64,000 nucleotides of DNA from Bacteroides eggerthii (GTDB taxonomy: Bacteria; Bacteroidota; Bacteroidia; Bacteroidales; Bacteroidaceae): the NCBI RefSeq assembly GCF_025146565.1, contig NZ_CP102258.1:682001-746000 (forward strand), in the 5' to 3' direction. The first letter of the stretch is position 1. The number at the start of each line of letters is the position of its first letter. The notes below the pieces were generated by a model. It had not been told where the DNA came from. It did no database searches and saw only the letters and a list, made by a program, of their open reading frames with translations. The translations under genes and the position numbers were made by a program. Of the stretch, positions 45,559 through 54,209 are shown piece by piece.

Positions 45559-46476
45559 TTATTTTCCTGCCGTTTTCTTGCCGTAGAAACACATGAAGTA
45601 AATTCCGATAAGTATGAACGGAACACTGAGCCATTGCCCCATATTCAGCGCCATTGTCTTTTCAAAATCCACTTGGTCTTCTTTCAGGAACTCGATGAAG
45701 AAGCGGAAGACGAATATCTCCGTCAGGCAGAGACCGAAGAAGAAGCCGCGATGATAGGGTAGGGAGGCTACTGCTTGCACTGCGGTGGACTTTGCCTTGG
45801 TGGTGCTGAAGTCTGTTTCAAGTTTGCTTTCCTGCTTCTTCTGTCCGCGTTTGTACAGGTAGACCATGCCCAGGAAGAAGATAAAATAAGCTATTGCTTC
45901 GTAGAGCTGTGCCGGATGGCGGGGCAGCATATCTACGCGTTCGAATACAAATGCCCAGGGGACATTGGTCGGCATACCGATTATTTCGGAGTTCATCAGG
46001 TTGGCAAGGCGGATGCAGCAGGCGGTGATAGGAGTGGCAACGGCTATCATGTCCAGTACGTCCATATAGTGCATCTTTGTCTTGCGGCAGTACATCCAGA
46101 GGGAGATAATCAATCCCAGCGTGCCGCCATGACTGGCAAGCCCTTCGTATCCCGTCCATTTCCAACCGCCGTCCGGCAGGAACTTTACGGGGAGTATCAT
46201 TTCCCAGAAGTGGTTCAGGTAATAGTCCGGCTGATAGAACAGGCAGTGTCCTAATCTCGCCCCTATCAGGATGCCGAAGAAGCAATAAAAGAACAGCGGT
46301 TCGAACGTCTTTTCGTCGATTTTCCGGTCATGGTACTGACGGTGTACTATCGCATAGGCAAGAGCAATACCGACAACCCATAACAGGCCGTAATAACGGA
46401 TTGGAATACTTCCGAAAAGGTTGAACAGCTCCGGATCAGGATTCCAGTTGATAGAGAGGAGAGTTGGTATATTCAT
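45559..46476 (-). CDS. lgt: Prolipoprotein diacylglyceryl transferase
   Basis: A 305 aa inner-membrane enzyme that transfers diacylglycerol from phosphatidylglycerol to the lipobox Cys of prolipoproteins, the first step of lipoprotein maturation. Seven hydrophobic segments are seen. [40 protein letters not shown] (catalytic His region), and [15 protein letters not shown] with RHPAQLYEA are the family motifs. An insertion rich in charged residues ([20 protein letters not shown]) sits before the last two segments. Its product would process all the lipoproteins of the SusC operon in this window. Confidence 0.95.
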   Translation of the reverse strand: MNIPTLLSINWNPDPELFNLFGSIPIRYYGLLWVVGIALAYAIVHRQYHDRKIDEKTFEPLFFYCFFGILIGARLGHCLFYQPDYYLNHFWEMILPVKFLPDGGWKWTGYEGLASHGGTLGLIISLWMYCRKTKMHYMDVLDMIAVATPITACCIRLANLMNSEIIGMPTNVPWAFVFERVDMLPRHPAQLYEAIAYFIFFLGMVYLYKRGQKKQESKLETDFSTTKAKSTAVQAVASLPYHRGFFFGLCLTEIFVFRFFIEFLKEDQVDFEKTMALNMGQWLSVPFILIGIYFMCFYGKKTAGK

Positions 46477-46510
46477 AAGTAATTAAAATTAGTTTATGTC
46501 ATTGGGTGTC

Positions 46511-46591
46511 GTCGTTCGGAGCGTAGCAAAGAATCTGCTCTTTTTGTGTATGTGTGGCAAGGAAAAGATTTTGCACCACGTTCTGAATGAC
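46511..46591. repeat. REP-like repeat, copy 2
   Basis: An 81-bp imperfect hairpin with ends GTCGTTCGGAGCG (46511-46523) and CGTTCTGAATGAC (46579-46591) contains AAAGAATCT and a GTGTATGTGTGG core. Similar in order and wording to copy 1 at 36472-36548. It lies between panE and lgt. Confidence 0.7.
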
Positions 46592-46627
46592 AAAGATAAT
46601 ATAAGATAATTGGACAAAGGTATAAAA

Positions 46628-47581
46628 TTATTTGAATTTCTCTGCTACCATTCTGTATGTAGGAATCTCAATTCCCTGTTCTTCGGCTGCCGTAATCATA
46701 TCGAACAGTAATCCCTGCACTTCGCTTTGATGTCCTTTTGCCATATCTTTTTGCATGGAAGCGGTACTTTCGGGAGCCAGTTTGTCGATTACTTTGAGAT
46801 TATATTCCACCATATCTTCCTTGAACTCAATGCCCAGCTTTTGTCCCAATGCAGCGCTTTCCTGCGAAAGTCCGATAAAGGTGTCGCGTATCCTGCCGGG
46901 TTTTTGCACTTCACCCATGGGCACGTCATAGTAAGCGCCTGTTACTGCCATGGCCGAAATGAAAGACCATTTTACGAAAGTATCCCGGTTGATGTCGGGA
47001 GATATCTCAGCTTTGATGCCGCTTTCCTGCAAGTCATGTTGTACGGCTTCCAATGTTTCACGAGGAACAATCGTGTTTTTGTGTGCTCCGTAGACCAGGC
47101 GGAATATCTTTCCCATCTGTGTGATCTCTCCTTTGCCGGAAACAAATCCTACGATGTAGATGCAACCGTCCAATACCGTTACACCGGGAACCAGCCGTTG
47201 GATGCGGGGACCGGTTCCGTAGACATTGAGAATGGGGATGACCACCGTATCTTTATGTGCGGCGCATTTGATTAATTCTGTAATGGAGTCTACGGAATAG
47301 CCCTTGACGCATACAAAGATAACATCTGCCTTGAAGTGGGCTGATGAGGAAGCGAGGGCTGTGTATTCTTCTGTGGTATAAGCGGGTATCTTCAGTGTAT
47401 GTTCACCTTTCAAGTCGGAGTGTAACCGCAAACCATGCTCATGTATAGCGGCAAGATGCTCGCCGCGTGCGATGCAAGTAACGTTCTTTCCTGCCAATGC
47501 AAGGAAAGCGGCAATGCTTCCGCCTACTCCGCCTGTGCCTGCAATGAGGTATTTCAGATTACTGTTTGTCATTTGTAGCAT
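46628..47581 (-). CDS. panE: 2-dehydropantoate 2-reductase
   Basis: A 317 aa NADPH enzyme that reduces ketopantoate to pantoate in coenzyme A synthesis. The N-terminal dinucleotide motif is GTGGVGGSIAAFLA, near YLIAGTGG. The ketopantoate family signatures are KADVIFVCVKGYSVDSI and a catalytic-Lys region in NRDTFVKWSFISAMAVTGA. The C-terminal helical half ends with QSEVQGLLFDMITAAEEQGIEIPTY. Start is 47581 or, three codons later, 47572 (MTNSNLKYLI); both fit. The related ketopantoate-like reductases of other pathways cannot be excluded. Confidence 0.88.
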   Translation of the reverse strand: MLQMTNSNLKYLIAGTGGVGGSIAAFLALAGKNVTCIARGEHLAAIHEHGLRLHSDLKGEHTLKIPAYTTEEYTALASSSAHFKADVIFVCVKGYSVDSITELIKCAAHKDTVVIPILNVYGTGPRIQRLVPGVTVLDGCIYIVGFVSGKGEITQMGKIFRLVYGAHKNTIVPRETLEAVQHDLQESGIKAEISPDINRDTFVKWSFISAMAVTGAYYDVPMGEVQKPGRIRDTFIGLSQESAALGQKLGIEFKEDMVEYNLKVIDKLAPESTASMQKDMAKGHQSEVQGLLFDMITAAEEQGIEIPTYRMVAEKFK

Positions 47582-47595
47582 ATTGATGTGATTAT

Positions 47596-47630
47596 AAAAA
47601 ATGAGCTGCCAGGAATCTCCGGACAGCTCA
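47596..47630 (-). terminator. Terminator of ychF
   Basis: On the minus strand TGAGCTG/CAGCTCA (47602-47608 with 47624-47630) with an inner CC/GG extension is followed by TTTTTT. Confidence 0.82.
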
Positions 47631-47643
47631 CAATGGATGTTTT

Positions 47644-48747
47644 TTATACGTTGAAGCGGAAGTGCATGATGTCTCCGTCCTGCACTACGTATTCCTTGCC
47701 TTCCACGCCCAGTTTTCCGGCTTCGCGTACGGCGGCTTCGCTGCCATACTTGATGTAGTCTTCGTATTTGATGACTTCGGCGCGGATGAAACCTTTCTCA
47801 AAGTCTGTATGGATGACACCGGCGCATTGCGGAGCTTTCCAGCCTTTACGGTAGGTCCATGCCTTTACTTCCATTTCGCCGGCGGTGATGAAGGTTTCAA
47901 GGTTCAGCAGGCTATAAATGGCTTTAATCAGTCGGTTGCAGCCACTTTCTTTCAGGCCGAGGTCTTCGAGGAACATTTGTTTCTCTTCGTAAGTTTCCAG
48001 TTCGGCAATGTCGGCTTCGGTCTGGGCGGAGATTATGATGAGTTGGGCATCTTCACCCTGAATGGCCTGACGTACTTGCTCCACATACTGATTGCCGCTT
48101 GCGGCGCTTGTATCGTCCACGTTGCAGACGTAAAGTACTGGTTTGGTGGTAAGCAGGAACATCTGTTTGGCGCATTGCTCCTCATCATCGTTTTGCGGTA
48201 TTACGGTGCGGGCGCTCTGTCCCTGTTCCAGTGCATCTTTGTAACGGAGCAGGAGTTCGTATTCCACTTTTGCCAATTTGTCGCCACCTACTTTTGCTAT
48301 TTTTTCCACGCGCTTGATGCGGTTTTCTACTGTATCGAGGTCTTTGAGCTGGAGTTCGGTATCAATGATTTCCTTGTCGCGTACAGGATCCACGCTTCCG
48401 TCCACGTGAACGATATTGCCATTATCGAAACAACGCAACACATGAATAATGGCGTCGCACTCGCGGATGTTGCCTAAGAACTGATTACCCAATCCTTCAC
48501 CTTTGCTGGCGCCTTTCACCAGTCCGGCAATATCGACAATGTCGCATACGGCGGGCACGATACGCCCCGGATGAACGATTTCGGCAAGTTTGGTCAGTCG
48601 TTCGTCGGGTACGGACACTTGGCCCATTTGAGCGTCGATAGTACAAAAAGGAAAGTTTGCCGCCTGTGCTTTTGCGCTGGACAGACAGTTGAAAAGAGTG
48701 GATTTCCCCACGTTGGGCAGTCCCACTATACCTGCTTTTAATGCCAT
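47644..48747 (-). CDS. ychF: Redox-regulated ATPase/GTPase YchF
   Basis: A 367 aa Obg-related P-loop protein that binds the ribosome and prefers ATP in most bacteria. G1 is GLPNVGKSTLFNCLS at the N-terminus, G3 is DIVDIAGLVKGASKGEGLGNQFL, and the middle coiled-coil domain is about residues 135-200. The TGS domain forms the C-terminus (KAWTYRKGWKAPQCAGVIHTDFEKGFIRAEV). The NKxD position reads NVDD (YVCNVDDTSAAS), which matches the relaxed nucleotide specificity of YchF. It has its own -7 element and terminator. Confidence 0.96.
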   Translation of the reverse strand: MALKAGIVGLPNVGKSTLFNCLSSAKAQAANFPFCTIDAQMGQVSVPDERLTKLAEIVHPGRIVPAVCDIVDIAGLVKGASKGEGLGNQFLGNIRECDAIIHVLRCFDNGNIVHVDGSVDPVRDKEIIDTELQLKDLDTVENRIKRVEKIAKVGGDKLAKVEYELLLRYKDALEQGQSARTVIPQNDDEEQCAKQMFLLTTKPVLYVCNVDDTSAASGNQYVEQVRQAIQGEDAQLIIISAQTEADIAELETYEEKQMFLEDLGLKESGCNRLIKAIYSLLNLETFITAGEMEVKAWTYRKGWKAPQCAGVIHTDFEKGFIRAEVIKYEDYIKYGSEAAVREAGKLGVEGKEYVVQDGDIMHFRFNV

Positions 48748-48789
48748 AAGTATATCTTGTTTTTTAATTATTATTCAGCTAATTGGCTG

Positions 48790-48797
48790 CAAAGATA
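48790..48797 (-). promoter_or_regulatory. -7 element of ychF
   Basis: The minus strand reads TATCTTTG, 42 bases upstream of the start codon. Confidence 0.55.
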
Positions 48798-48802
48798 GTC
48801 TT

Positions 48803-49429
48803 TTATCTTTTCTCTTCTTCGAACATTTGGTGAAAAATGCTTCTTAGACGCACTTCATCCGCTATAATGGCCTGCAACTCTTTCAACTGCCGGGCGTTCT
48901 TTGAGTGGGGAAACCAAAGTTTCAGATAGCCGCCGGGAGCATACTTTTCCATCAGATGATCGTAGAAACGTTGGTAGTGCCATGTTTCGTCGGCTGCAGG
49001 GTTTTGCTTTAGCCCGTATTGTACGGTACGGCGCAACGTGGTGTCCGGATCTATGATACGGTCGGCTTCGGCTACGATTTTGCCATAGATACTGCGTGGT
49101 TCATGGTCGGTGGAGGCCCGGTGGTCTTCTACGGCCTCACGCATAATTTCTATTTCTTCTTTGCCGAACCATTGCAGGAGGTTGGCATCCTCCGCTATGA
49201 TTTCTCCTGAAACAAGGTGATGTGTGGCGCGGTCCCGGCAAAGTCCTGTATCATGATAGGCCGCTATGGTATATGCGAGGCGTTCGTCTGCTTCAGGATA
49301 AAGTTTGGCAAGGGCGAGGCTTTCTTCAATGACTGCCTGCACATGCGAAAGGTTATGTGCCTTGTCAAATTGCTCGTACCGGGGGATAATCTCTGTCTCA
49401 ATGTAGAGGATAAGTGCCTGGGGTATCAT
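48803..49429 (-). CDS. HD-domain phosphohydrolase
   Basis: A 208 aa protein with the HD metal-binding pattern: H in HNLSHVQAV, HD in IAAYHDTGLC, and H in EAVEDHRAS, with D in AEADRIIDPD. HD proteins hydrolyse phosphate esters, often nucleotides, and the substrate is unknown. It is not fused to a RelA-type synthetase. A -7 element lies just upstream, and the next gene (ychF) is on the same strand 55 bp further along, within reach of the ychF promoter. Confidence 0.85.
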   Translation of the reverse strand: MIPQALILYIETEIIPRYEQFDKAHNLSHVQAVIEESLALAKLYPEADERLAYTIAAYHDTGLCRDRATHHLVSGEIIAEDANLLQWFGKEEIEIMREAVEDHRASTDHEPRSIYGKIVAEADRIIDPDTTLRRTVQYGLKQNPAADETWHYQRFYDHLMEKYAPGGYLKLWFPHSKNARQLKELQAIIADEVRLRSIFHQMFEEEKR

Positions 49430-49452
49430 GTTTCATATTCTTTATTGAAAGA

Positions 49453-49460
49453 CAAAAATA
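49453..49460 (-). promoter_or_regulatory. -7 element of the HD-domain gene
   Basis: The minus strand reads TATTTTTG, 23 bases upstream of the start codon. Confidence 0.45.
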
Positions 49461-49461
49461 C

Positions 49462-49497
49462 AAAAAGAGCCGGATACATTGCGTATCTTGGCTCTTT
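49462..49497 (-). terminator. Terminator of the DUF3836 gene
   Basis: AAAGAGCC/GGCTCTTT with inner GATAC/GTATC (49464-49497) is followed by a T-run on the minus strand. Confidence 0.8.
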
Positions 49498-49552
49498 AGT
49501 TTATAGAAAGGTTTTGGGTTGTAAAGTATCTTTAAGAGAGAATGGATGTATT

Positions 49553-49936
49553 TTACATGTTAGGGTTATCCATTGTAATAGTCATTTCAGGAATGAGGAC
49601 GTATGTGCCTTTTTTATTGTTCCACTTATAATAGGTAGTGGTAACCGACTTTCCTTGATAAGCGTAGCGGATGCACATGTCGTTGGCCCATGTATTCTTG
49701 ACAGCGTTCCATTTCATGGCTTCGCTTTCTGTCATACGGTTTTGGTCATCATACTTATAATTGTACTTCATATAGTTGGCAAGTGTACTGCCGTCCATTT
49801 TGTAAACAGTTTCAGCGACCTTCATACCATTTACTTCTTCCGAATTGTAAATGAGGTTACTTTTATTGTCTGCTGATACATTCATTCCACATACAAAAAG
49901 AAAAGAGAACAGAATCAAAGTTTTTAAAGTTTTCAT
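49553..49936 (-). CDS. Secreted DUF3836 protein
   Basis: A 127 aa protein with a signal peptide (MKTLKTLILFSFLFVCGMNVSA). The body (TVYKMDGSTLANYMKYNYKYDDQNRMTESEAMKWN) resembles YD-type beta repeats and fits DUF3836, a small family found mainly in Bacteroides. Function unknown. No lipobox, so it is probably periplasmic or secreted. It stands alone with its own -7 element (49997-50004) and terminator, between ychF/HD genes and polA. Confidence 0.78.
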   Translation of the reverse strand: MKTLKTLILFSFLFVCGMNVSADNKSNLIYNSEEVNGMKVAETVYKMDGSTLANYMKYNYKYDDQNRMTESEAMKWNAVKNTWANDMCIRYAYQGKSVTTTYYKWNNKKGTYVLIPEMTITMDNPNM

Positions 49937-49996
49937 GGTTTTATGTTTTTAGAGTTATACTTACTATTTTCTATCAATATGTCATTGATTACGCTG

Positions 49997-50004
49997 CAAA
50001 TGTA
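49997..50004 (-). promoter_or_regulatory. -7 element of the DUF3836 gene
   Basis: The minus strand reads TACATTTG, 60 bases upstream of the start. Confidence 0.45.
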
Positions 50005-50100
50005 CGCAATAAATTGACATAAATATAATAATCGGGATTTATTTTATCAATATGTCAGAATATGTACAGGAAATATACTTTCTTTTTGGAAAGATTAATG

Positions 50101-50136
50101 AATAAAAAATATCCGGCAGTGAAGATGCCGGATATT
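50101..50136 (-). terminator. Terminator of polA
   Basis: An 11-bp perfect stem (50108-50118 with 50126-50136) is followed on the minus strand by a TTTTTTATT tract. Confidence 0.88.
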
Positions 50137-50213
50137 CTGATGAGCAAACTGTATTTTAAAGCAATCACTTCTGTTGCTTTCTGATTGTAAGTTAAATAAA
50201 GTTATAGACCGGA

Positions 50214-53072
50214 TTAGTGTGCTTCCAACCAGTTTTTCCCCCAGCCAAAATCAGCTTTTAAGGGTACCAGCATGCGATATGCCCGTTCCATTTCTTCGAT
50301 TACAATTTTTTGTATAATCTCTTTTTCTGCCTCAGGAACACTGAAATTTAGTTCGTCATGGACCTGTAAAATCATCTTTGCTTTCAGATTGTTACTTTGA
50401 ATGCGTTGATAGATGAGCGACATGGCTACTTTGATGATATCGGCAGCACTTCCCTGAATAGGGGCGTTGATTGCATTACGCTCTGCATAACCGCGTACTA
50501 CGGCGTTTCGGGAGTTGATGTCCGGCAGGAAGCGCTTGCGGTGGAAGATGGTTTCCACATATCCGTTTTCGCGTGCCACCTGAATGCTTTTGTCCATATA
50601 TTCCTTGATTTGCGGATAGGTTTCAAAATATCCGTCTATCAGTTCTTTGGCTTCCTGACGGGAAACATTCATACGTTCTGCCAGCCCGAAGACAGAGATA
50701 CCGTATATAATACCAAAATTGGCGGTTTTAGCCTTACGGCGCATATCGGTGGTTACTTCGCTGATATCCACCTTGTATATTTTGGCAGCGGTGGCCGCAT
50801 GGATGTCATATCCGCTGAGGAAAGCGTCAATCATATTTCTGTCCTGACTCAGATGTGCCATAATACGCAGTTCAATCTGTGAGTAGTCGGCGGAGAAGAA
50901 CTCGCACCCGTCATCAGGAATAAAGGCTTTACGGATTTCCTTACCGTCTTCATCGCGAATGGGGATGTTCTGCAAGTTAGGATTGCTGGAACTGAGCCGG
51001 CCGGTGGCGGTTACTGCCTGGTTGAAAGAGGTATGGATGCGGCCTGTACGCGGATTTATCAGTTGGGGCAATGCATCGATATAGGTGCTCAACAGTTTCT
51101 TCAGCCCGCGGTATTCGAGTATCTTGCCAATGATTGCATGTTTGTTGCGCAGACTTTCGAGTACTTCTTCCGAGGTAACATACTGGCCGGTTTTGGTCTT
51201 TTTGGCTTTTTCTACGATTTTGAGTTTGTCGAACAGCACTTCACCTACTTGCTTGGGAGAGGCGATGTTGAAAGTTTCACCATTTGCCAGTGCATAGATT
51301 TCTTTTTCGATTTCCTGCAGGCGGAGAGTGAAATGTTCGGACGATTGCTTGAGAGCTTCTGTATCGATGCGTACTCCGTTGCTTTCAATGTTGACAAGTA
51401 CCGGTACGAGTGGCATTTCAATCTCATAAAAGAGATGTTCGGCAGATTGCTTTTTCAGTTCCTTTTCAAGTACGTTCTTCAACTTTAGAGTGACGTCCGC
51501 ATCTTCGCAAGCGTAGCGGTACACGTCTTCCGGTGGAAGGTCACGCATGCTTTTCTGGTTCTTTCCTCTGCTTCCGATGAGTTCATCTATGTGGATTGTC
51601 CGATAGCGCAGGTAGATTTCGGCAAGGTAGTCCATGTTGTGACGGAGTTCCGGTTGCAATACGTAATGGGCGAGCATGGTGTCGAAAAGTTTTCCCTTCA
51701 CCTGCACTCCGTAGTTTTGAAGGACAATCATGTCGTATTTGATGTTTTGTCCCACCTTCATGGAATTTTCATTTTCATAAAGCGGGCGGAATTCATTTAC
51801 GATTTTTAATGCTTCGTCACGATTTGCCGGAACAGGGACGTAATAAGCCCGGTTTTCGGCATTACTGAAACTCATTCCTACCAGTTCTGCCTCCATTGGT
51901 TCGGTTCCGGTAGTTTCAGTATCTATTGAGAGAATTTCTGTTGTAAGTAACTTTTGAATAATTTCGCTTCTTTTTTCTTCTGTATCAATGAGTTGATAGT
52001 CTACATCAAGCATTTCTAAGTGCGTGAGATTTGAATTTTCCGCGTTGTCTGTGCCGTTGTCTGCAAAATTTGCAAACAAATCGCCTTGAACAGGACCGTT
52101 GTTTTCAGGAGTTGGACTATCGACTGGACGAGCAAACAAGGTTCCGGCATAAAGGTCGGGTGAAACGGAGTTGGAAGAAGAGGAGAGGGGAGCACCTGAT
52201 TTTTTCAGAACGCGGTCAATGAGAGTGCGAAACTCCAGTTCCTCGAAAATCTTGCGAAGCTTCTCTTCATCAGGTTCTTCGCGAACGAGTGTTGTCATGT
52301 CGAGCTTAATGGGTACATCGACTTTAATGGTTGCAAGGAATTTGGAGAAAGTAATCATTTCCCGGTTGGCTTCCACTTTGGTCTTCAGTGCGCCTTTCAG
52401 TTGATCGGTGTGGGCAAGCAGGTTTTCGATGCTGCCAAATTCCGCAACTAACTTCTGTGCGGTTTTCTCTCCCACACCCGGACAGCCGGGAATGTTATCG
52501 GAAGAGTCGCCCATCAATCCCAACATATCGATGACCTGCTCTGTGGAGCGGATATTGAATTTGGCTTTTATCTCATCGATGCCCATGACCTCGAATCCGC
52601 CGCTGTGTTTGGGACGATACATGAATACATTGTCCGATACCAACTGCCCATAGTCTTTATCGGGAGTCATCATATAGGTGATGATACCTTGTCTTCCGGC
52701 TTCTGTGGCAAGTGTACCTATCACATCATCGGCTTCGTAACCGGAGACTTCCAGAATAGGAATACGGTAGGCGCGGATGATATCTTTTATAATAGGTACG
52801 GAGAGACGGATGGCTTCGGGAGTTTCTTCCCGCTGCGCTTTATATTGTTCATAAGCCTCGTGGCGGAATGTTGGTCCTGAAGGATCGAAAGCTACCCCTA
52901 TGTGCGTAGGATTTTCTTTTTTCAGCACTTCTTCGAGAGTGTTTACAAATCCCAAAATGGCAGAAGTGTTGAATCCTTTGGAGTTGATTCGCGGATTTTT
53001 GATAAATGCATAATAAGAACGGTATATCAATGCATAAGCGTCAAGCAAGAAAAGTTTATCGGTTGAATTCAT
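50214..53072 (-). CDS. polA: DNA polymerase I
   Basis: A 952 aa enzyme for Okazaki-fragment processing and repair synthesis. The N-terminal 5'-3' exonuclease contains FLLDAYALIYRSYYAF, YEADDVIGTLA and LMGDSSDNIPGCPGVGEKTA. The 3'-5' proofreading domain is active by its motif D-x-E in SIDTETTGTEP. The polymerase A motifs are DYSQIELRIMAHLS, RRKAKTANFGIIYG and QVHDEL. The start at 53072 (MNSTDKLFLL) is preferred to 53105 because a good AAGGAT ribosome-binding site precedes it. It is divergent from the prenyl synthase gene by 86 bp and ends at a strong terminator. Confidence 0.97.
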   Translation of the reverse strand: MNSTDKLFLLDAYALIYRSYYAFIKNPRINSKGFNTSAILGFVNTLEEVLKKENPTHIGVAFDPSGPTFRHEAYEQYKAQREETPEAIRLSVPIIKDIIRAYRIPILEVSGYEADDVIGTLATEAGRQGIITYMMTPDKDYGQLVSDNVFMYRPKHSGGFEVMGIDEIKAKFNIRSTEQVIDMLGLMGDSSDNIPGCPGVGEKTAQKLVAEFGSIENLLAHTDQLKGALKTKVEANREMITFSKFLATIKVDVPIKLDMTTLVREEPDEEKLRKIFEELEFRTLIDRVLKKSGAPLSSSSNSVSPDLYAGTLFARPVDSPTPENNGPVQGDLFANFADNGTDNAENSNLTHLEMLDVDYQLIDTEEKRSEIIQKLLTTEILSIDTETTGTEPMEAELVGMSFSNAENRAYYVPVPANRDEALKIVNEFRPLYENENSMKVGQNIKYDMIVLQNYGVQVKGKLFDTMLAHYVLQPELRHNMDYLAEIYLRYRTIHIDELIGSRGKNQKSMRDLPPEDVYRYACEDADVTLKLKNVLEKELKKQSAEHLFYEIEMPLVPVLVNIESNGVRIDTEALKQSSEHFTLRLQEIEKEIYALANGETFNIASPKQVGEVLFDKLKIVEKAKKTKTGQYVTSEEVLESLRNKHAIIGKILEYRGLKKLLSTYIDALPQLINPRTGRIHTSFNQAVTATGRLSSSNPNLQNIPIRDEDGKEIRKAFIPDDGCEFFSADYSQIELRIMAHLSQDRNMIDAFLSGYDIHAATAAKIYKVDISEVTTDMRRKAKTANFGIIYGISVFGLAERMNVSRQEAKELIDGYFETYPQIKEYMDKSIQVARENGYVETIFHRKRFLPDINSRNAVVRGYAERNAINAPIQGSAADIIKVAMSLIYQRIQSNNLKAKMILQVHDELNFSVPEAEKEIIQKIVIEEMERAYRMLVPLKADFGWGKNWLEAH

Positions 53073-53133
53073 AGATTTATCCTTTTTTTCATGGTAAAAG
53101 TACAAAAAAATACCGTATTAACTGTTTTATTAC

Positions 53134-53141
53134 TATTTTTG
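53134..53141 (+). promoter_or_regulatory. -7 element of the prenyl synthase gene
   Basis: TATTTTTG, 17 bases upstream of the ATG at 53159, implies a very short leader. Confidence 0.45.
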
Positions 53142-53158
53142 TGCTCAAATAGCGATGT

Positions 53159-54133
53159 ATGGACAGTATATCCCTCATAAAATCCCCGATTTCTGCGGAG
53201 TTGGAAGACTTCAAAAAGCATTTTGATACTTGCCTTTCCAGTTCTAATCTTTTGCTGAATAGCGTGATTGCGCATATCCGACAGAAGAATGGGAAGATGA
53301 TGCGCCCGATTCTGGTTCTGCTTGCTGCAAAGTTGTACAATGAGGTTCGTCCGGCAACACTGCATGCTGCGGTTGCTCTGGAGCTTCTGCACACAGCGAG
53401 CTTGGTGCACGATGATGTGGTGGATGAGAGTACCGAACGCCGGGGGCAGCTTTCTGTGAATGCTATCTTTAATAATAAGGTAGCGGTTCTTACGGGTGAT
53501 TATTTGTTGGCAACGGCTTTGGTGGAAGTGGGGATGACGCGTAATTACGCTATAATTGATCTCGTTTCAAATTTAGGGCAGGATTTGGCAGAAGGGGAGT
53601 TGTTGCAACTTTCCAATGTCAGTAACCCTGAATATTCCGAAGAGGTCTATTTTGATGTCATCCGCAAGAAGACAGCCGTATTGTTTGCCGCGTGCATGAA
53701 AGCAGGTGCGCTTTCGGTGGGTGTTGACGATGAAAAGGCGGAATATGCGCGTTTGTTTGGTGAGTATATCGGTCTTTGTTTTCAGATTAAAGACGATATA
53801 TTCGATTATTATGAGAACAAAGAAATCGGTAAACCTACCGGAAATGATATGCTGGAAGGAAAGCTGACATTGCCTGCGCTTTATGTACTCAATTCAACGC
53901 AGGACAAGCCGGCGCAGGAGATTGCTGTAAAGGTTAAGAACGGAACGGCGACTGCTGATGAAATAGCCCGATTGATCGAATTTACCAAAGAGCATGGCGG
54001 CATTGAGTATGCCACGAAAGTTATGGTGGACTTTAAAGAAAAGGCGCTTTCATTGTTGGCTGCCATGGAAGATACGGATGTTAAGAGAGCGCTTATTTCC
54101 TATCTTGATTATGTGATAGAGCGTGAGAAATAA
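53159..54133 (+). CDS. Polyprenyl diphosphate synthase
   Basis: A 324 aa trans-isoprenyl diphosphate synthase. The first aspartate-rich motif is LVHDDVVDESTERRG, and the second is FQIKDDIFDYYENKEIGKP; both are complete, so it should be active. GKMMRPILVLLAAKL binds the homoallylic substrate. In Bacteroides such enzymes make the menaquinone side chain; the product length cannot be read with confidence. The residues before the first motif (small and without bulky Phe/Tyr) allow a long chain. It is a single gene ending at a hairpin shared with the deoC operon. Confidence 0.92.
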   Translation: MDSISLIKSPISAELEDFKKHFDTCLSSSNLLLNSVIAHIRQKNGKMMRPILVLLAAKLYNEVRPATLHAAVALELLHTASLVHDDVVDESTERRGQLSVNAIFNNKVAVLTGDYLLATALVEVGMTRNYAIIDLVSNLGQDLAEGELLQLSNVSNPEYSEEVYFDVIRKKTAVLFAACMKAGALSVGVDDEKAEYARLFGEYIGLCFQIKDDIFDYYENKEIGKPTGNDMLEGKLTLPALYVLNSTQDKPAQEIAVKVKNGTATADEIARLIEFTKEHGGIEYATKVMVDFKEKALSLLAAMEDTDVKRALISYLDYVIEREK

Positions 54134-54148
54134 TAAAATGATTTATAT

Positions 54149-54190
54149 ATGCAGACAGCCTGACAAGAGATCTTGTCAGGCTGTCTGCAT
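54149..54190. terminator. Convergent terminator with 20-bp stem
   Basis: A perfect 20-bp stem (54149-54168 with 54171-54190) with a two-base loop lies between the prenyl synthase (plus) and deoC (minus). It is A+T-rich on the minus-strand exit side. Confidence 0.82.
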
Positions 54191-54209
54191 TCTACACTAA
54201 TACTTCTTG

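Noticed and set aside
48409..48424. CCACGTGAA inside ychF as a second parS site
   Set aside because: Only about 11 of 16 bases match and the site is coding DNA.
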